From assembly GCA_050954505.1 (NCBI GenBank), contig JBPBPY010000208.1, forward strand, positions 1-5,837: a stretch of DNA of 5,837 nucleotides, given 5' to 3'. Source of the DNA: JAQGMO01 sp050954505. Lineage in GTDB: Bacteria; Pseudomonadota; Gammaproteobacteria; Burkholderiales; Burkholderiaceae_D. Position numbers and translations under genes: made by a program. Shown here piece by piece: positions 4,449 to 5,837 of this stretch (positions are counted from its first letter, which is position 1; each line of letters opens with the position of its first letter). The notes below the pieces were generated by a model that worked only from the letters and a program-made list of their open reading frames with translations, was not told the DNA's origin and did no database searches.

Positions 4449-5714
4449 ATGCATTTATCTGAACTCAAGGCGCTCCACGTTTCCGCACTGCTCGAAATGG
4501 CCATCGGCCTGGACATCGACAACGCGGCGCGCCTGCGCAAACAGGAACTGATGTTCGCGATCCTGAAAAAACGCGCCAAGACCGGCGAACAGATTTTTGG
4601 CGATGGCGCACTCGAAGTCCTGCCTGACGGCTTCGGTTTTCTGCGCTCGCCGGACGCCAGCTACATGGCCTCCACCGACGATATCTACATCTCGCCGTCG
4701 CAGATCCGCCGCTTCAACCTGCACACCGGCGACTCCATCGAAGGCGAAGTGCGCACCCCCAAGGATGGCGAGCGCTACTTCGCCCTGGTCAAGGTCGACA
4801 AGGTCAACGGTGAATCGCCGGAAGCCTCGAAGCACAAGATCCTGTTTGAAAACCTGACGCCGCTGCACCCGAACAAGCCCCTGCTGCTTGAACGCGAGAT
4901 GCGTGGCGAAGAAAACATCACCGGCCGCATCATCGACCTGATTGCCCCGATCGGCAAAGGACAGCGCGGCCTGCTGGTGGCGTCGCCGAAGTCCGGCAAG
5001 TCGGTCATGCTGCAGCACATCGCCCACGCCATTACCGCCAACCATCCCGACACCATCCTGATCGTGCTGCTGATTGACGAACGTCCGGAAGAAGTCACGG
5101 AAATGCAGCGTTCGGTGCGTGGCGAAGTCGTCGCCTCCACCTTCGATGAACCCGCCACCCGCCACGTGCAGGTTGCCGAAATGGTGCTTGAAAAAGCCAA
5201 GCGTCTGGTCGAAATGAAGAAGGATGTGGTCATCCTGCTCGACTCGATCACCCGCCTGGCCCGCGCCTACAACACCGTCATTCCTGCCTCGGGCAAGGTG
5301 CTCACAGGCGGTGTCGACGCCAATGCACTGCAGCGTCCAAAGCGCTTCTTCGGCGCCGCGCGCAACATTGAAGAAGGTGGCTCGCTGACGATCATCGCCA
5401 CCGCCCTGATCGAAACCGGCAGCCGCATGGATGACGTGATCTTCGAAGAATTCAAGGGCACCGGCAACATGGAAGTGCACCTCGAACGCCGCCTGGCCGA
5501 GAAACGCGTTTATCCATCGATCAACCTCAACAAATCGGGCACGCGCCGCGAAGAGTTGCTGATCAAGCCCGACCAATTGCAAAAGATCTGGGTACTGCGC
5601 AAGCTTTTGTACAGCATGGATGAAATCGAAGCGATGGAGTTCATCATGGACAAGATGAAGGCAACGAAAAACAATGCCGAATTCTTTGACATGATGCGTC
5701 GTGGTAATTCGTAA
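4449..5714 (+). CDS. rho: Transcription termination factor Rho
   Basis: Rho is the hexameric RNA-dependent ATPase/translocase that ends transcription of untranslated RNA. The 421-residue protein aligns along its length with E. coli Rho (419). It has an N-terminal helical domain (1-47) and a cold-shock-like RNA-binding domain with FGDG (50-53), GFGFLR (61-66; Phe62, Phe64, Arg66), DIYISPSQIRRFNL (78-91), and Glu108/Tyr110. The Walker A is ASPKSGKS (178-185; Lys181, Lys184). The catalytic region is LLIDERPEEVTEM (207-219, Glu211), the Walker B is VILLDS (Asp265), the Q-loop includes Lys283, and Arg366 is the arginine finger. Walker A ends in Ser185 where E. coli has Thr, a conservative change. 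No ribosome binding site stands out before ATG 4449; GGGA (4436-4439) is weak. The gene is preceded by a C-rich leader and ends at an intrinsic terminator. Confidence 0.98.
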   Translation: MHLSELKALHVSALLEMAIGLDIDNAARLRKQELMFAILKKRAKTGEQIFGDGALEVLPDGFGFLRSPDASYMASTDDIYISPSQIRRFNLHTGDSIEGEVRTPKDGERYFALVKVDKVNGESPEASKHKILFENLTPLHPNKPLLLEREMRGEENITGRIIDLIAPIGKGQRGLLVASPKSGKSVMLQHIAHAITANHPDTILIVLLIDERPEEVTEMQRSVRGEVVASTFDEPATRHVQVAEMVLEKAKRLVEMKKDVVILLDSITRLARAYNTVIPASGKVLTGGVDANALQRPKRFFGAARNIEEGGSLTIIATALIETGSRMDDVIFEEFKGTGNMEVHLERRLAEKRVYPSINLNKSGTRREELLIKPDQLQKIWVLRKLLYSMDEIEAMEFIMDKMKATKNNAEFFDMMRRGNS

Positions 5715-5740
5715 TTGCGATTAAAACGTCCGACAGCATC

Positions 5741-5776
5741 AAAACGCCATCACTGAAAGTCGATGGCGTTTTTTTT
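5741..5776 (+). terminator. Intrinsic terminator of rho
   Basis: AAAACGCCATC (5741-5751) pairs perfectly over 11 bp with GATGGCGTTTT (5762-5772) around a 10-base loop. Eight T (5769-5776) end the stem. It starts 27 bases after the rho stop and is a textbook Rho-independent terminator, so the rho message ends without Rho's help. Confidence 0.93.
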
Positions 5777-5804
5777 GCGATGATTTTTGCAAAACCACGA
5801 CTGC

Positions 5805-5818
5805 GTTGCCCCGGCAAC
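5805..5818. repeat. Short palindrome near the right edge
   Basis: GTTGCC (5805-5810) and GGCAAC (5813-5818) are perfectly complementary with a 2-base gap. It lies downstream of the rho terminator in sequence with no visible gene before the window ends. It may be an operator or a small hairpin of the next transcript. Confidence 0.3.
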
Positions 5819-5837
5819 AGCACCCGCCTCGGCCCCC

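Noticed and set aside
4455..5582. Long open frame (375 codons) antisense to rho
   Set aside because: It is the mirror of a highly conserved rho sequence. Its composition is dominated by codons complementary to rho's, and it matches no family.
1..5837. A novel defence or mobile system
   Set aside because: All well-supported genes are housekeeping or envelope genes in a familiar chromosomal order. No integrase, transposase, toxin or nuclease signature is visible.

Overview
The window looks like a core chromosomal segment of a betaproteobacterium of the order Burkholderiales, most likely near Oxalobacteraceae. I base this on protein similarity recognised by eye (Rho, thioredoxin, LpxO), the order zapA - 6S RNA - EVE-domain gene, the trxA - rho pair, and moderately high GC. 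The family-level guess is an inference. I see no phage, insertion sequence, CRISPR array or tRNA, and no evidence of an undescribed system. The most informative content lies between and around the genes.

Left half (all minus strand, read from right to left). A two-gene envelope unit comes first: an LpxO-like lipid A hydroxylase (2367-3269) followed by a BamE/SmpA-like lipoprotein (1843-2343). Next is a cell-division pair, a short coiled-coil ZapB-like protein (1542-1757) overlapping zapA (1234-1545) by ATGA. A strong sigma70-type promoter sits so close to the ZapB-like start that its mRNA should be leaderless or nearly so. Downstream of zapA is a 6S RNA gene (about 912-1082) with its own promoter and a textbook intrinsic terminator. 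An EVE-domain gene (295-756) follows, and its stop codon lies inside a GATC/AATC tetranucleotide repeat. An AT-rich perfect hairpin at 75-103 may end this block.

Right half (plus strand). After a divergent promoter region of about 360 bases come trxA (thioredoxin 1, 3630-3971) and rho (transcription termination factor, 4449-5714). They are separated by a 477-base non-coding leader whose last 58 bases are strongly C-rich and G-poor, as expected for a Rho-binding site used in rho autoregulation. An intrinsic terminator follows rho at 5741-5776. The last 60 bases hold no recognisable gene.

Functionally the window groups Z-ring assembly (ZapA and the ZapB-like protein), outer-membrane lipid A and lipoprotein biology (LpxO and the BamE-like protein), and global control of transcription and redox state (6S RNA, Rho, thioredoxin).
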